64,000 nt of DNA from Pantoea phytobeneficialis (lineage in GTDB: Bacteria; Pseudomonadota; Gammaproteobacteria; Enterobacterales; Enterobacteriaceae), in NCBI RefSeq assembly GCF_009728735.1, contig NZ_CP024636.1:3785319-3849318 (forward strand), in the 5' to 3' direction. The notes under the pieces were generated by a model. That model was not told where the DNA came from. It did no database searches and saw nothing but the letters and a program-made list of their open reading frames with translations. Every line of letters begins with the position of its first letter. Within the stretch, counting starts at the first letter, position 1. The position numbers and the translations under genes are program-made. Shown here piece by piece: positions 16,355-27,165 of this stretch.

Positions 16355-17809
16355 CTATTTTACCGCGACTGGCCATTGACTCAGACGAATGCCACGTTTA
16401 TCCGCACTTTCGCCAAAATCCTGGAGTACCGCCTTCACATCCGGATCGAGATACTCAGCATTATCGTGGTCCACAATCACCACGCTATTTTCCGGGATCT
16501 CCGCCAGTAGTCCCTGCAATTTGGGATTGTGAATAAAGGTCAGATTCTGCTGGAAGCGCAATACGTAATGGTCGTCATAACGGGTGAGTTGCAACGCATT
16601 ACGATGGCTTTGATAGAGGCTACACAAAAGCTGGGTTGCAATACCGATGCCAATCCCCGCCAGCATGCCAAACACGATGATGCCGCCAATGGTGGCGAGG
16701 AAAGGTACATATTGCTGCGCACCCATACGTATTTGTTCGATGAACAAGCGTGGCGTCGCCAGTTTATACCCGGTATACAACAACACCGCAGCGAGGCTGG
16801 CGAGTGGGATGGCATTCAGTAAATCGCTGAACCACAAACCGCAAATCAGCAGCAGCACGCCATGCAGCAGAATCGACACCTTGGTTTGTGCACCCACGCT
16901 GACGTTAACCGAACTACGCACAATCACCGCAGTGATCGGCATCGCCCCAAGTAAACCGGCGGTCAGATTTCCCACCCCCTGAGCAAACATCTCTTTATTG
17001 GGTGACGGTGCCGGATGTTGTGGACGCAGCTTTTTCAGCGCCTCCTGACTGAGCAATGTTTCCAGGCTGGCAACCAGCGCCAGCGTCACCGCCACCACCC
17101 ACACCGACGGATTACGCCATGCCAGCCAGTCCGGGGTTTCCAACTCAGCAGCAAGCTGAGCCATGCTGTCAAACTCCGGCAGGGCAATACGCGGCAGGCC
17201 AGCCAAACCGAAGAGCGTCGCCAGACAGCCGACCAGTACCGCCACCAACGGCCCCGGTATCCAGCTCAACGCTTTGATCGACTTGACGACAGGCGTGGTC
17301 CACAACCAAAGGATCACCAGGCCAACGCCCGCCACCAGCATTGCCGAGGTGGAGAAGGCAAACTCGCCATTGACCAGCGACACCAGCTCCGCATCGCCTG
17401 CGGCCCCCAGCGCCACCGGAATCTGCTGGATAATCAGCAAAATACCAATCGCGGCCAGCATTCCTTTGATAACGCTACCCGGCACCAGCGCGATAAAACG
17501 TCCGGCACGCAACAAACCAAACAGGCACTGCAACAAACCGGCAAGAATCAATGCGGTGAGAAAGGCGGAGAAACTGCCCAGCGTCTCGATTGACGCCACC
17601 ACAATGGTGACTAACCCGGCGGCCGGGCCGCTCACGGCGAAGCGCGACGGGCTTAACGCAGTGACCAGCAACCCCCCAATCACCCCGGTGAGCAGACCGG
17701 CAAACGGCGGCAGGCCACTGGCCTGGGCAATACCGAGACAGAGTGGCAGCGCCACCAGAAAAACCACCAGACCGGCCGGGATATCCTGGCGCAAGGTATG
17801 CAGATTCAT
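16355..17809 (-). CDS. SulP family anion transporter with C-terminal STAS domain
   Basis: 484 residues with 10 or more hydrophobic helices and an N-terminus typical of the family (DIPAGLVVFLVALPLCLGIA). A compact STAS domain follows (VVIVDHDNAEYLDPDVK, about residues 430-480). SulP proteins carry sulfate, bicarbonate, dicarboxylates or other anions across the inner membrane. The gene starts inside the stop of the carbonic anhydrase gene (4-base overlap), so the two are translated together. That pairing points to bicarbonate as substrate; this is inference from context. Nothing truncated. Confidence 0.85.
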   Translation of the reverse strand: MNLHTLRQDIPAGLVVFLVALPLCLGIAQASGLPPFAGLLTGVIGGLLVTALSPSRFAVSGPAAGLVTIVVASIETLGSFSAFLTALILAGLLQCLFGLLRAGRFIALVPGSVIKGMLAAIGILLIIQQIPVALGAAGDAELVSLVNGEFAFSTSAMLVAGVGLVILWLWTTPVVKSIKALSWIPGPLVAVLVGCLATLFGLAGLPRIALPEFDSMAQLAAELETPDWLAWRNPSVWVVAVTLALVASLETLLSQEALKKLRPQHPAPSPNKEMFAQGVGNLTAGLLGAMPITAVIVRSSVNVSVGAQTKVSILLHGVLLLICGLWFSDLLNAIPLASLAAVLLYTGYKLATPRLFIEQIRMGAQQYVPFLATIGGIIVFGMLAGIGIGIATQLLCSLYQSHRNALQLTRYDDHYVLRFQQNLTFIHNPKLQGLLAEIPENSVVIVDHDNAEYLDPDVKAVLQDFGESADKRGIRLSQWPVAVK

Positions 17810-18441
17810 GGTATCGATTCCTCTGTAGATTGCTGAATTAACTCTTTGAGATGTCCTGATTGCAGGTCATACACGCAACCAAACACGTCCAGCGTCTGAC
17901 CGGCCTGCCATGCCGAACGCACCGGTTCGCTGCCAGTCAGTTGAGCAAATTGGGCCAGCACGTTGGCCTCCACCAGACGGTTAAGTTTGTCGCTCTCCTC
18001 TTCGTGCGCATCGGCAGCACGATACGCCGCCAGTCCCTGCGCCAGGTCACGGCGCAGAGCTGCAATGCGGCGCGCCAGCGCCGAATCCTCTTTAGCCAGC
18101 GTGCTTTCCGGCAGTCCCAGCGCGGCCTGCACCCCGCCACAGCCGTAGTGGCCGCACAACACAATGCGTTGTACGCCGAGATAGAAAATGGCGTACTGCA
18201 ATACGCTCATTAAGTTGTCGTCATCAGGCACCACCATATTGGCGATATTGCGATGGACAAAAAGCTCGCCGGGATGTGCGCCAGTCAACACTTCCGCCGG
18301 AACACGGCTATCGGAGCAGCCAATCCACAAGGAATGGGGTTTCTGCTGATGAAGATATTTTTCGAAATAGTGCGGATTACGCTGGCGGCGCTGTAATGCC
18401 CAACTGCGATTTTTCGCTAATAAGGGTTTGAGTGTCGTCAC
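17806..18441 (-). CDS. Beta-class carbonic anhydrase
   Basis: 211 residues, GTG start at 18441 with AGAAG upstream. Zinc ligands are visible in CSDSRVPAE (Cys, Asp-Arg dyad) and in HYGCGGVQAAL (His and Cys). It catalyses reversible hydration of CO2 to bicarbonate in the cytoplasm. It resembles E. coli Can but is shorter and more diverged, so I treat it as a paralogue and give no symbol. It is the first gene of a two-gene operon with the overlapping SulP transporter. Confidence 0.92.
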   Translation of the reverse strand: MTTLKPLLAKNRSWALQRRQRNPHYFEKYLHQQKPHSLWIGCSDSRVPAEVLTGAHPGELFVHRNIANMVVPDDDNLMSVLQYAIFYLGVQRIVLCGHYGCGGVQAALGLPESTLAKEDSALARRIAALRRDLAQGLAAYRAADAHEEESDKLNRLVEANVLAQFAQLTGSEPVRSAWQAGQTLDVFGCVYDLQSGHLKELIQQSTEESIP

Positions 18442-18974
18442 AATTATCTTCTCTTAATGTCCGGGAATATCGCATCCAGGCGAATAACGCCGTGAATAAG
18501 ACCTGATTCAGGGGAAAAACTGAAGATCCCTCACAGAAAATGGTTATAGACACTTAAGAGTAGTTATGCACCAGGAATATTTCTACGTGCGACAAAATGC
18601 CTCTCAATGTAAATTGAGATTCAGTTTACGTCAGAGAAATGTAAGGTTATGCAAGAGATGGCCGCAATGTTACGCCGAATGATACGCATTAAAATCATAA
18701 AGTTATTTATTAATTTCAATGGTGAGTTTTTAATGCAATGACAAAAAAATACACGTACTTTGATCAGGACTTTCGATCTTCCATACCAGACAGACCATTT
18801 TTACCAGGAAATATCTTAATTATAAAATTTATGATTAGACGATTTCACCATAAAATAATCTTTATTGCAGAATAACACGCCATTATCGACCGATTGTGGT
18901 GGCAAGAGATCAGGAAAATAATGAGGGGAGTAATAGTTGCAATGAAAAGTAAATATTGCCGGACCTAAAGCGGA
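18442..18974. other. AT-rich 530-base intergenic region
   Basis: This stretch between the carbonic anhydrase start and the terminator at 18975 has no convincing gene. It must hold the promoter of the carbonic anhydrase-SulP operon near 18450-18550. A small perfect hairpin CTCAAT-GTAA-ATTGAG lies at 18603-18618. A 30-codon frame (18649-18741) is too weak to call. The rest is AT-rich with no recognisable RNA or repeat. Confidence 0.5.
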
Positions 18975-19006
18975 TAAAAAAGCGCCCGCATCACAGGCGC
19001 TTTTTT
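18975..19006. terminator. Bidirectional intrinsic terminator after the acid phosphatase gene
   Basis: AAAAAAGCGCC ... GGCGCTTTTTT, with a short GC stem flanked by A-runs and T-runs. It lies 10-40 bases after the stop of the minus-strand phosphatase gene. Confidence 0.75.
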
Positions 19007-19016
19007 GCCTGACGAA

Positions 19017-19826
19017 TTATTTACCGTTCCACGCTTTGAGACGCGCTTCACGTACCTGCAACTGCTGTTCTGGCGTCAACTTGTTGTAGTTTTCCGCCAT
19101 CCCGCTCTCCCAGTCACCATAAAGTGGATTAGGCAGGACGATAAACTGGGTGCCAAAACGCTGATGGTTGCTGCTCACGAACGCCTGACGCTGCGCGTTG
19201 CCCTGATGCCATGTCGCCCCACCAAAATCATTCAGGTTATCCCCGGCGTACAGCACCACGTTATAGCCTTCCGCTTTGATGGCATCAAAACGCGCCTGTT
19301 TGTTGGAACTGCCGGTACTGAGTCGCACCGTTTTTTCACTCACCCCGGTAAAACCGAGTTTCTTCAGGTTATCCACCGTCGCGGCGTAATCTTTCTGGTC
19401 ACGGTTGGAGACGTAAAACATGATGCCGCCGTGACTGTTCACGTAGTTAGCGAAATCGACCGCTCCCGGTACCGCCGTTGCCTGGCGCGCCTGGGTCCAG
19501 GCAGACCAGGTTTTTCCGCTGAATGGCTGACCATTCTTCGCCTGCCACGCGCTGTAGGCGCTGTTATCAATCATCGTTTCGTCAAGATCAACAATCACCG
19601 CTTTCGGCTTACCCGCCAGCGAAGGGGCCTGATCAAACGCCATACGCGCAGTATTGAATGCCTGCCAGCTCAGCGCCTGATATTCGCCCGACTGCTGGAA
19701 CCAGTTGACGGCCAGCACCGATTGCTGGGCAAGCTGCATCTGTGCCTGCTGTTTGTTTGGCTGCGCGCAGCCTGTCAGCACCAATGCCATCAGGCCGGAG
19801 GCGGCCAGCCAGGTGGTTTTTTTCAT
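19017..19826 (-). CDS. Class C acid phosphatase / 5'-nucleotidase, lipoprotein e(P4) family
   Basis: 269 residues from the ATG at 19826 (7 bases after AAGGA); an ATG one codon earlier is equally in frame. The N-terminus is a lipoprotein signal with lipobox LTGC (Cys about residue 20). HAD-type phosphatase motifs follow: VIVDLDETMIDN (nucleophile and acid/base Asp), MFYVSNRD and the late YAGDNLNDF. The protein should be anchored in the outer membrane, facing the periplasm or outside. The family dephosphorylates nucleotides such as NMN and releases phosphate. It is monocistronic, with a terminator immediately downstream. Confidence 0.93.
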   Translation of the reverse strand: MKKTTWLAASGLMALVLTGCAQPNKQQAQMQLAQQSVLAVNWFQQSGEYQALSWQAFNTARMAFDQAPSLAGKPKAVIVDLDETMIDNSAYSAWQAKNGQPFSGKTWSAWTQARQATAVPGAVDFANYVNSHGGIMFYVSNRDQKDYAATVDNLKKLGFTGVSEKTVRLSTGSSNKQARFDAIKAEGYNVVLYAGDNLNDFGGATWHQGNAQRQAFVSSNHQRFGTQFIVLPNPLYGDWESGMAENYNKLTPEQQLQVREARLKAWNGK

Positions 19827-19935
19827 CATTTCATCCTTAAGCGATTGCGGTCAGTTTAGGTAAAGCGTTAAAAATGTAGCAGTTAACCAACGCGGTTGGC
19901 AGTACAAAGCGATCGGCAAGATAAAGGAGATACTT

Positions 19936-20655
19936 ATGGCTCACCACCCACTCCAGGTTCCACGTTCATCCTTGCTGGATGCGCTGAGCTGGCTGGAGTA
20001 CGCCTTTCAGCCTGCGGGCGTTGCAGCTCCTGACGACGCGGCCTACGGACACCAGCGCCATAGCGCGACCGTGGTGATGGCGACCGATAACCTGCCGCCC
20101 AAAAGCTGCGAATCTGACGCGGTGATTGGCGAGGGATCGCGACCGGTGGCGGTGTACACCGCCGATTGTTTGCCGGTACTGTTTGCCGATACCCATAGTC
20201 GCCAGGTGGCGGCGGTGCATGCTGGCCTGAAAGGCACGCTGTCCGGCGTGTTGAACAGCACCATCGATCGTCTACTCACGTTGGGCGCGCAAACGAACAC
20301 GCTGCATGTCGCCATCGGCCCGGCGATTGGGCCGTGCTGCTACGAACTGGGTAGAAATTTAGTGGATGAAATGCAGGCACAACCGGGTTTGCCCTCCCTG
20401 AGCTGGTCCGAAACCCAACCGAAAAATCTGCGTGCTATCCGTCCCCAGGCACAACCACAACAGCACGGGATCTGGTTTGACTTGCCGCATCTGGCGCGGG
20501 GTTTACTGCAACAACGCGGTATCCCGGCTGCGCAGATTGAGGTGGTGGAGATGTGTACCTATTGTATGGCCGAGAGCGGGTCCAGCTACCGCTACAACAC
20601 CCATTTCGCCAGCGGTTATCAGTCACGTTTTTCGTGGATCCGCTGCCGTGACTGA
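19936..20655 (+). CDS. YfiH/LACC1-family purine nucleoside phosphorylase-like protein (paralogue)
   Basis: 239 residues with the family's metal-site motifs: YTADCLPVLF (Cys), AVHAGLKGT (His), AIGPAIGPCCYE and the late MCTYC cysteines. Members formerly called polyphenol oxidases cleave or deaminate purine nucleosides and edit peptidoglycan side chains in E. coli (YfiH). It lies far from the clpB context usual for yfiH, so I take it as a second, accessory copy and give no symbol. AAAGGAG lies 6 bases before the ATG. Its last 37 bases overlap, in convergent orientation, the end of idnR. Confidence 0.85.
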   Translation: MAHHPLQVPRSSLLDALSWLEYAFQPAGVAAPDDAAYGHQRHSATVVMATDNLPPKSCESDAVIGEGSRPVAVYTADCLPVLFADTHSRQVAAVHAGLKGTLSGVLNSTIDRLLTLGAQTNTLHVAIGPAIGPCCYELGRNLVDEMQAQPGLPSLSWSETQPKNLRAIRPQAQPQQHGIWFDLPHLARGLLQQRGIPAAQIEVVEMCTYCMAESGSSYRYNTHFASGYQSRFSWIRCRD

Positions 20656-21638
20656 AGGGTTTCACCGATAAAAATCTGGTAGTTAAGATCAACGCTGTCC
20701 ACCGTGAACGCCGGATCGGCGATCTTCTTCAGCAGCAGCTCTGCCGCCTGGTAGCCAATCTCATAGCGTGGCGTGACCACGCTGGCGAGGCTGGGATACA
20801 TTTCACGGCTGCTCTCCAGGCCGTGAAAACCACTGATGGCGATCTTATCCGGCACCGCAATCCCCTGACGCTGGCACCACGACAAAGCGCCGAGGGACAA
20901 ATCGTCATTGGTGCAGAAAATCGCATCCAGTTCAGGGTGCAGCCGCAATGCCTGTTCCAGCATGGTGGCTCCCAGACGCTGGGATGACATGGCGCGAGGG
21001 TTGATACGTGCCGCCCGTAACTTCTGCTCCTGCATGGCTTTACGAAAGCCCTGAAACCGACACTCATCACGCCGATCGTCCAGCGAGCCGAGATAGACAA
21101 TGCAGCGCCGCCCCTGTTCAAGCAACGTGCGCGTCATGTCGTAGCCCGCATCGAAGTTGTTGTAACCCACCTGCATATCCAGACACGGCCCCTGGGTATC
21201 CATCACCTCAACAATCGGGATGTTAGCCGCACGCAGATATTTCACGGTACGGTGCGTATGGTGCTTATCGCTCAGGATAATGCCGTCAATATTCCAGGAA
21301 AGCAGGTTACGTACCTGCTCCTCCTCGCTACGGGGATCATAGTTGTAGTTGGCGATCAGCGTTTGACAGTGACTGGCGCGAGTGGCCTGTTCGATGCCAC
21401 TCAGCAGATCGGCAAAGATCTGATTTTTAAACGATGGGATCAACACCCCCAAGGTACGTCCCGGTGCATGACCCGGCATCGCTACCGGGCGTTGGGGATC
21501 GTAATTAAGCTCAGCCATTGCGCGTGCGATACGCTCGCCGGTTTGTGCTGCGACCTTATCCGGTGTGCGCAGATAACGGCTGACGGTCATCCGGGTAACG
21601 CCCGCCCGCTCGGCAATATCCTGCAACGTTGTTGTCAT
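20619..21638 (-). CDS. idnR: LacI/GalR family regulator of L-idonate/gluconate genes (IdnR-like)
   Basis: 339 residues. The N-terminal helix-turn-helix reads TLQDIAERAGVTRMTVSRYLR and is followed by a hinge and a periplasmic-binding-like effector domain (TLGVLIPSFKNQIFADLL; ending at FIGETL). IdnR activates the L-idonate operon and responds to idonate or 5-ketogluconate in E. coli. The position at the end of idnD-idnO-idnT reproduces the E. coli operon order exactly. The 3' end overlaps the convergent LACC1-like gene by 37 bases. The start at 21638 lies 28 bases after idnT. Confidence 0.9.
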   Translation of the reverse strand: MTTTLQDIAERAGVTRMTVSRYLRTPDKVAAQTGERIARAMAELNYDPQRPVAMPGHAPGRTLGVLIPSFKNQIFADLLSGIEQATRASHCQTLIANYNYDPRSEEEQVRNLLSWNIDGIILSDKHHTHRTVKYLRAANIPIVEVMDTQGPCLDMQVGYNNFDAGYDMTRTLLEQGRRCIVYLGSLDDRRDECRFQGFRKAMQEQKLRAARINPRAMSSQRLGATMLEQALRLHPELDAIFCTNDDLSLGALSWCQRQGIAVPDKIAISGFHGLESSREMYPSLASVVTPRYEIGYQAAELLLKKIADPAFTVDSVDLNYQIFIGETLQSRQRIHEKRD

Positions 21639-21666
21639 AGCTCACCTCCCTGTGCAGCCATATTAT

Positions 21667-22986
21667 TTAGTGGATCAACGCGTTAAGGATTAACACGCCC
21701 GCCAGACCCAGGATCGAGATCAGCGTTTCCATCACCGTCCAGGTTTTCAACGTCTCAACCACGCTGAGGTTGAAATACCCTTTGAACAGCCAGAAGCCCG
21801 GATCGTTAACGTGCGAGGCGATCACGCTACCGGATCCGACCGCCAGCACCATCAACGCCGGATCGGCATGAGTCGCCGCAATGATTGGCGTCACGATACC
21901 CGCGGTGGTGATCGCCGCAACCGTGGCAGAACCGAGCGCGACACGCAGCATCGCGGCCACCGTCCAGCACATCAGCAGCGGAGACAGCGAGGAGCCTTTC
22001 ATCATATCGGCGATGTAGTTACCCACGCCGCTATCCACCAGCACCTGCTTGAAGGCACCGCCACCGGCAATGATAAAGATGATCATGGCGATGGCAGCGA
22101 TCGACTCGCCACACATATCCATCACCTGCTCCATCTTGCGCCCATTGCGCAGGCCAAGGGTGAAGACTGCAATGACCACGGCGATAAACAGTGCCACTGC
22201 CGGGTTGCCGATAAATTCAAAGAACTGACGCAGCGGATTCTCTTTCGGCGTGGTTAATTCAAACACCGCAGCGACCGCCATCAGCACCACCGGGATCACG
22301 GCGGCGAAGATACTGATTCCGAAGCCCGGCATCTCCTCTTCCGTGAAGATTTTCGGGTTATACAGCCCTTCCGGCGGTGACTTTTCAAAGCTTTTGAGGA
22401 ACTTCGAGAAGATTGGACCGGCGACAATGACCGTCGGGATGGTGATGATCATGCCGTACAACAGCGTGGTGCCGAGGTTCGCGCCGAAAATAGTGGCGAT
22501 GGCCGTTGGACCAGGATGCGGCGGCAGGAAGCAGTGCGTAACGGACAGCGCAGCCACCATCGGCACACCGACATACAACAACGGCAACCCGGCAGCGGCA
22601 ACGATGGTGAACACCAGCGGCAGCAGCAGCACAAAGCCCACTTCATAGAACATCGCCAGACCAACAATCAGCCCGGTGACCACCAGCGCCCATTGCAGTC
22701 GCTCCTTCCCGAAGGCGGCAATCAACGTGGTCGCGACCCGTTGCGCGGCCCCGGTGTCCGACACCAGCCGCCCAAGCATGGCACCGAAGCCGAGGATCAT
22801 CGCCAGCCCGCCCAGCGTTGAGCCGATACCTTTCTGGATCGACGCCATGACATTCAGCGGCGTCATCCCTTCGGCAATCCCCACCACAGCGGAGACAAAC
22901 ACCAGAGCGATAAAGCCGTTGACCTTGAAAACAATCATTAAAACCAGCAGGAGAACCACGCCCAGAACGATTATGGTTATTGGCAT
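21667..22986 (-). CDS. idnT: L-idonate/gluconate:H+ symporter, GntP family
   Basis: 439 residues, the family length, with about 12 hydrophobic helices. It begins MPITIIVLGVVLLLVLMIVFKVNGF and contains the GntP-typical LPPHPGPTAIA loop and AIAMIIFIIAGGGAFKQVL. It imports L-idonate, 5-ketogluconate or gluconate with protons. It sits between idnO and idnR in the idn operon, with a 70-base gap after idnO. Substrate assignment comes from operon context; the sequence alone says GntP family. Confidence 0.92.
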   Translation of the reverse strand: MPITIIVLGVVLLLVLMIVFKVNGFIALVFVSAVVGIAEGMTPLNVMASIQKGIGSTLGGLAMILGFGAMLGRLVSDTGAAQRVATTLIAAFGKERLQWALVVTGLIVGLAMFYEVGFVLLLPLVFTIVAAAGLPLLYVGVPMVAALSVTHCFLPPHPGPTAIATIFGANLGTTLLYGMIITIPTVIVAGPIFSKFLKSFEKSPPEGLYNPKIFTEEEMPGFGISIFAAVIPVVLMAVAAVFELTTPKENPLRQFFEFIGNPAVALFIAVVIAVFTLGLRNGRKMEQVMDMCGESIAAIAMIIFIIAGGGAFKQVLVDSGVGNYIADMMKGSSLSPLLMCWTVAAMLRVALGSATVAAITTAGIVTPIIAATHADPALMVLAVGSGSVIASHVNDPGFWLFKGYFNLSVVETLKTWTVMETLISILGLAGVLILNALIH

Positions 22987-23056
22987 TTTTTATTATCCAT
23001 AGAGAAACAAGAGGTGATTAAGGTTTAGGCGCACCCTGGTGAATGCGCCAGTCACA

Positions 23057-23821
23057 TCACACCGCCACGCGCATACCGCCATCGACGAATAGCAAGTGAC
23101 CATTGACGAAATCGGAGGCTTTTGAGGAGAGGAACACCGCTGCACCAATCAGCTCCTCAGGTTTGCCCCAACGCGCCGCTGGGGTACGTTTGGTGAGCCA
23201 ACCGGTGAAAGCCGGATCGTCAGCCAGTGCCTGGGTCATCTCGGTAACAAAGTAGCCCGGTGCAATGGCGTTGACCTGGATATTGTGACGCGCCAGCTCA
23301 ACGCACATACCGCGTGTCAGCATGGTGACGGCCCCCTTGGAAGCGGCATACGGCGTGATGGTGTCGCGGCCCAATTCGCTCTGCATCGAACCGATATTGA
23401 TGATTTTGCCTTGCTGACGTCCCACCATCTTCTTCGCCACCGTTTGTGACACCAGGAATACCGCGGTCTGGTTCACGGCAATCACGTCATTCCAGTCCTG
23501 CTCAGGGAATTCGAGGAACGGACGGCGACGCTGAATACCCGCGTTGTTCACCAGCACATCAATGGCGCCCCACTCGGCTTCAATCTCGTCTACCGCCTGC
23601 TGCACCTGCGCCGATTGTGTAACATCAAAGGCTTTCGACTGAGCACGCAAGCCAAGGTCACGCAGTTTCGCTGCCGCCTGCTCGGCCCCGGCTGGGGTGG
23701 TGGCGTTGACGATCACTTCTGCACCCGCTTCCGCCAGACCGCGTGCCAGCAGGAAACCAATTCCGCGCGCCGAACCGGTGATCAGTACGCGTTTACCTTC
23801 GAGGGAAAATAGCTGACTCAT
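23057..23821 (-). CDS. idnO: Gluconate 5-dehydrogenase (5-keto-D-gluconate 5-reductase)
   Basis: 254-residue short-chain dehydrogenase. The NAD(P)-binding TGSARGIGFLLA motif lies near residue 16, NNAG near 92, and the catalytic Ser and Tyr-x3-Lys are in GSMQSELGRD and YAASKGAV. It reduces 5-keto-D-gluconate to D-gluconate, the second step of L-idonate use. It starts nine bases after idnD with AAGGAGATACG ahead of the ATG. The C-terminal GHLLFVDGGMRVAV is typical. Confidence 0.93.
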   Translation of the reverse strand: MSQLFSLEGKRVLITGSARGIGFLLARGLAEAGAEVIVNATTPAGAEQAAAKLRDLGLRAQSKAFDVTQSAQVQQAVDEIEAEWGAIDVLVNNAGIQRRRPFLEFPEQDWNDVIAVNQTAVFLVSQTVAKKMVGRQQGKIINIGSMQSELGRDTITPYAASKGAVTMLTRGMCVELARHNIQVNAIAPGYFVTEMTQALADDPAFTGWLTKRTPAARWGKPEELIGAAVFLSSKASDFVNGHLLFVDGGMRVAV

Positions 23822-23830
23822 CGTATCTCC

Positions 23831-24862
23831 TTAAAATGTTAACTGGACTTTTGCCGCCCGGGTTTTGTCGCCCGCAAACTGCAACGCCGCATCAATGTCC
23901 TGCCAGCCATATGCTCCGCTGAACAACGGCAGCGGCTTGACCACGCCCTGTGCCAGCCACTCGACAGCGGTATTGAATTCATGGGTAAAGCGGAAGGAAC
24001 CGACCAGGTTAATCTCTTTAGCAATCAATTGCATAATCGGGAACGAGGGAATTGCTCCGCCCATACCCACCTGCACGAGAGTACCTTTGGCGCAGGTCAC
24101 GTCGAGGCAGCGTTGCAACGAAGAAGGGTGACCAGAGGCTTCGAAAGACACGTCAAAGTAGCCTTTGTCTGCCAGGTAAGGGGTGAAGTCGCCGTTGGCG
24201 GCATGAATCACGTCAGTGGCCCCCATTTGCTGGGCCATCGCCAGTGAACGTTCGCTGATATCGCTACAGACAATCGATGCCGCACCACGCGCTTTGGCCG
24301 CTGCGGCGATCAGGCAGCCAATCGGGCCAACGCCGGAGATAAACACATGCTTACCGGTAAGATCGCCTGCCTGGTGGGTGGCATGGATGCACACCGCCAG
24401 CGGCTCGGCAAACACCATCACGCTTTCGTCTGCGTCCTGTGGGAAAGGGATGCACTGCGCGCTGTCCACCACTTTGTACTGGGTAAACCCGCCATCGACA
24501 TGCGGCACATACATGGCGCTGCCGAAGAAGCGCATCGAAACGCACTGGTTTTCCTGCTCACGGCGGCAATATTTGCATTCACCGCAAGGTTTGGACGGGT
24601 TAACCGCCACTTTTTGTTCCGGCTTCAGGCGTGGATCATCACTTTCCACCACAAAACCAATCACTTCATGGCCGAGGATCATCGGCATCTTGACTTCATA
24701 GCTACCGACTTTACCTTCCTGATAATAATGCAGGTCGGAGCCGCAAATACCCCCGCGCGTAATGCGTACCAGCGTGCCTTTGCCGTTCCACTCCACCTGC
24801 TGCTGCGCCACGCTGACTTGTTGTTTTCCGGTGATCACGCAGGATTGCGTTTCGATTTTCAT
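23831..24862 (-). CDS. idnD: L-idonate 5-dehydrogenase
   Basis: 343 residues from the ATG at 24862 (GGGAAG just upstream), the same length as E. coli IdnD; an ATG at 24898 would add 12 residues and is rejected. Zinc-type alcohol dehydrogenase: GGICGSDLHYYQEGKVG gives the catalytic zinc ligands with GHEVIG, the structural zinc cysteines are in CGECKYCRREQENQC, and the Rossmann motif is GVGPIGCLI. It oxidises L-idonate to 5-ketogluconate. First gene of the idnDOTR operon, with a CRP-like site and palindromic sites upstream. Confidence 0.95.
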   Translation of the reverse strand: MKIETQSCVITGKQQVSVAQQQVEWNGKGTLVRITRGGICGSDLHYYQEGKVGSYEVKMPMILGHEVIGFVVESDDPRLKPEQKVAVNPSKPCGECKYCRREQENQCVSMRFFGSAMYVPHVDGGFTQYKVVDSAQCIPFPQDADESVMVFAEPLAVCIHATHQAGDLTGKHVFISGVGPIGCLIAAAAKARGAASIVCSDISERSLAMAQQMGATDVIHAANGDFTPYLADKGYFDVSFEASGHPSSLQRCLDVTCAKGTLVQVGMGGAIPSFPIMQLIAKEINLVGSFRFTHEFNTAVEWLAQGVVKPLPLFSGAYGWQDIDAALQFAGDKTRAAKVQLTF

Positions 24863-24921
24863 AACTTCCCCATTCAGTGGTGTTGCAATGGGGGTCATAA
24901 AACCGGGTTACAGGGGTTAAA

Positions 24922-24941
24922 ACTGTGATGAAGATCACTCA
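24922..24941. promoter_or_regulatory. CRP-cAMP binding site upstream of idnD
   Basis: TGTGATGAAGATCACT matches the TGTGA-N6-TCACA consensus at nine of ten positions and lies about 60 bases upstream of the idnD start. It fits catabolite control of the L-idonate operon, as in E. coli. It could also serve the divergent fadH gene. Confidence 0.7.
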
Positions 24942-24945
24942 AAAC

Positions 24946-24977
24946 CATGTTACGGAAAAGCTGTTACGCATAACGTG
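24946..24977. promoter_or_regulatory. Candidate IdnR/GntR operator upstream of idnD
   Basis: Contains ATGTTACG and, 15 bases on, the palindrome GTTA-CGCA-TAAC (24963-24974). Known GntR/IdnR operators follow ATGTTACC-GGTAACAT, so both halves resemble the consensus. IdnR encoded in the operon is the likely ligand-responsive regulator. Site assignment is by eye. Confidence 0.5.
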
Positions 24978-25010
24978 ATACGGGCAAGCTGATTCAGCGT
25001 CGGAGGCAAG

Positions 25011-25064
25011 ATCGCGCAATAAATTGCGCGTGGACCCCTGGTGTAGCGGTGCGATTTATCGCGC
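25011..25064. repeat. REP/BIME-like palindromic element, copy 1
   Basis: Two inverted units, ATCGCGCAATAAATTGCGCG and GTAGCGGTGCGATTTATCGCGC, in the idnD-fadH intergenic region. It shares the core GTAGCGGCGCGATTTATCGCGC with four other places in the window. Confidence 0.75.
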
Positions 25065-25155
25065 TTTTTTGACACTTCTCACAAGCTGGATGCATTGCAC
25101 TTCCTTCCCAATTAATTGACGCTAAAGTTAACTCATCCGACCACTTAATTTATGA

Positions 25156-27165
<2,010 letters not shown>

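Noticed and set aside
17015..17593. Plus-strand frames opposite the SulP gene (up to 221 codons)
   Set aside because: Arg/Gln-rich antisense translations of a transporter gene; no motif or start signal.
18649..18741. 30-codon frame with a weak AAGG ahead of the ATG
   Set aside because: Too short, AT-rich, no conserved feature; mentioned only as part of the intergenic region.
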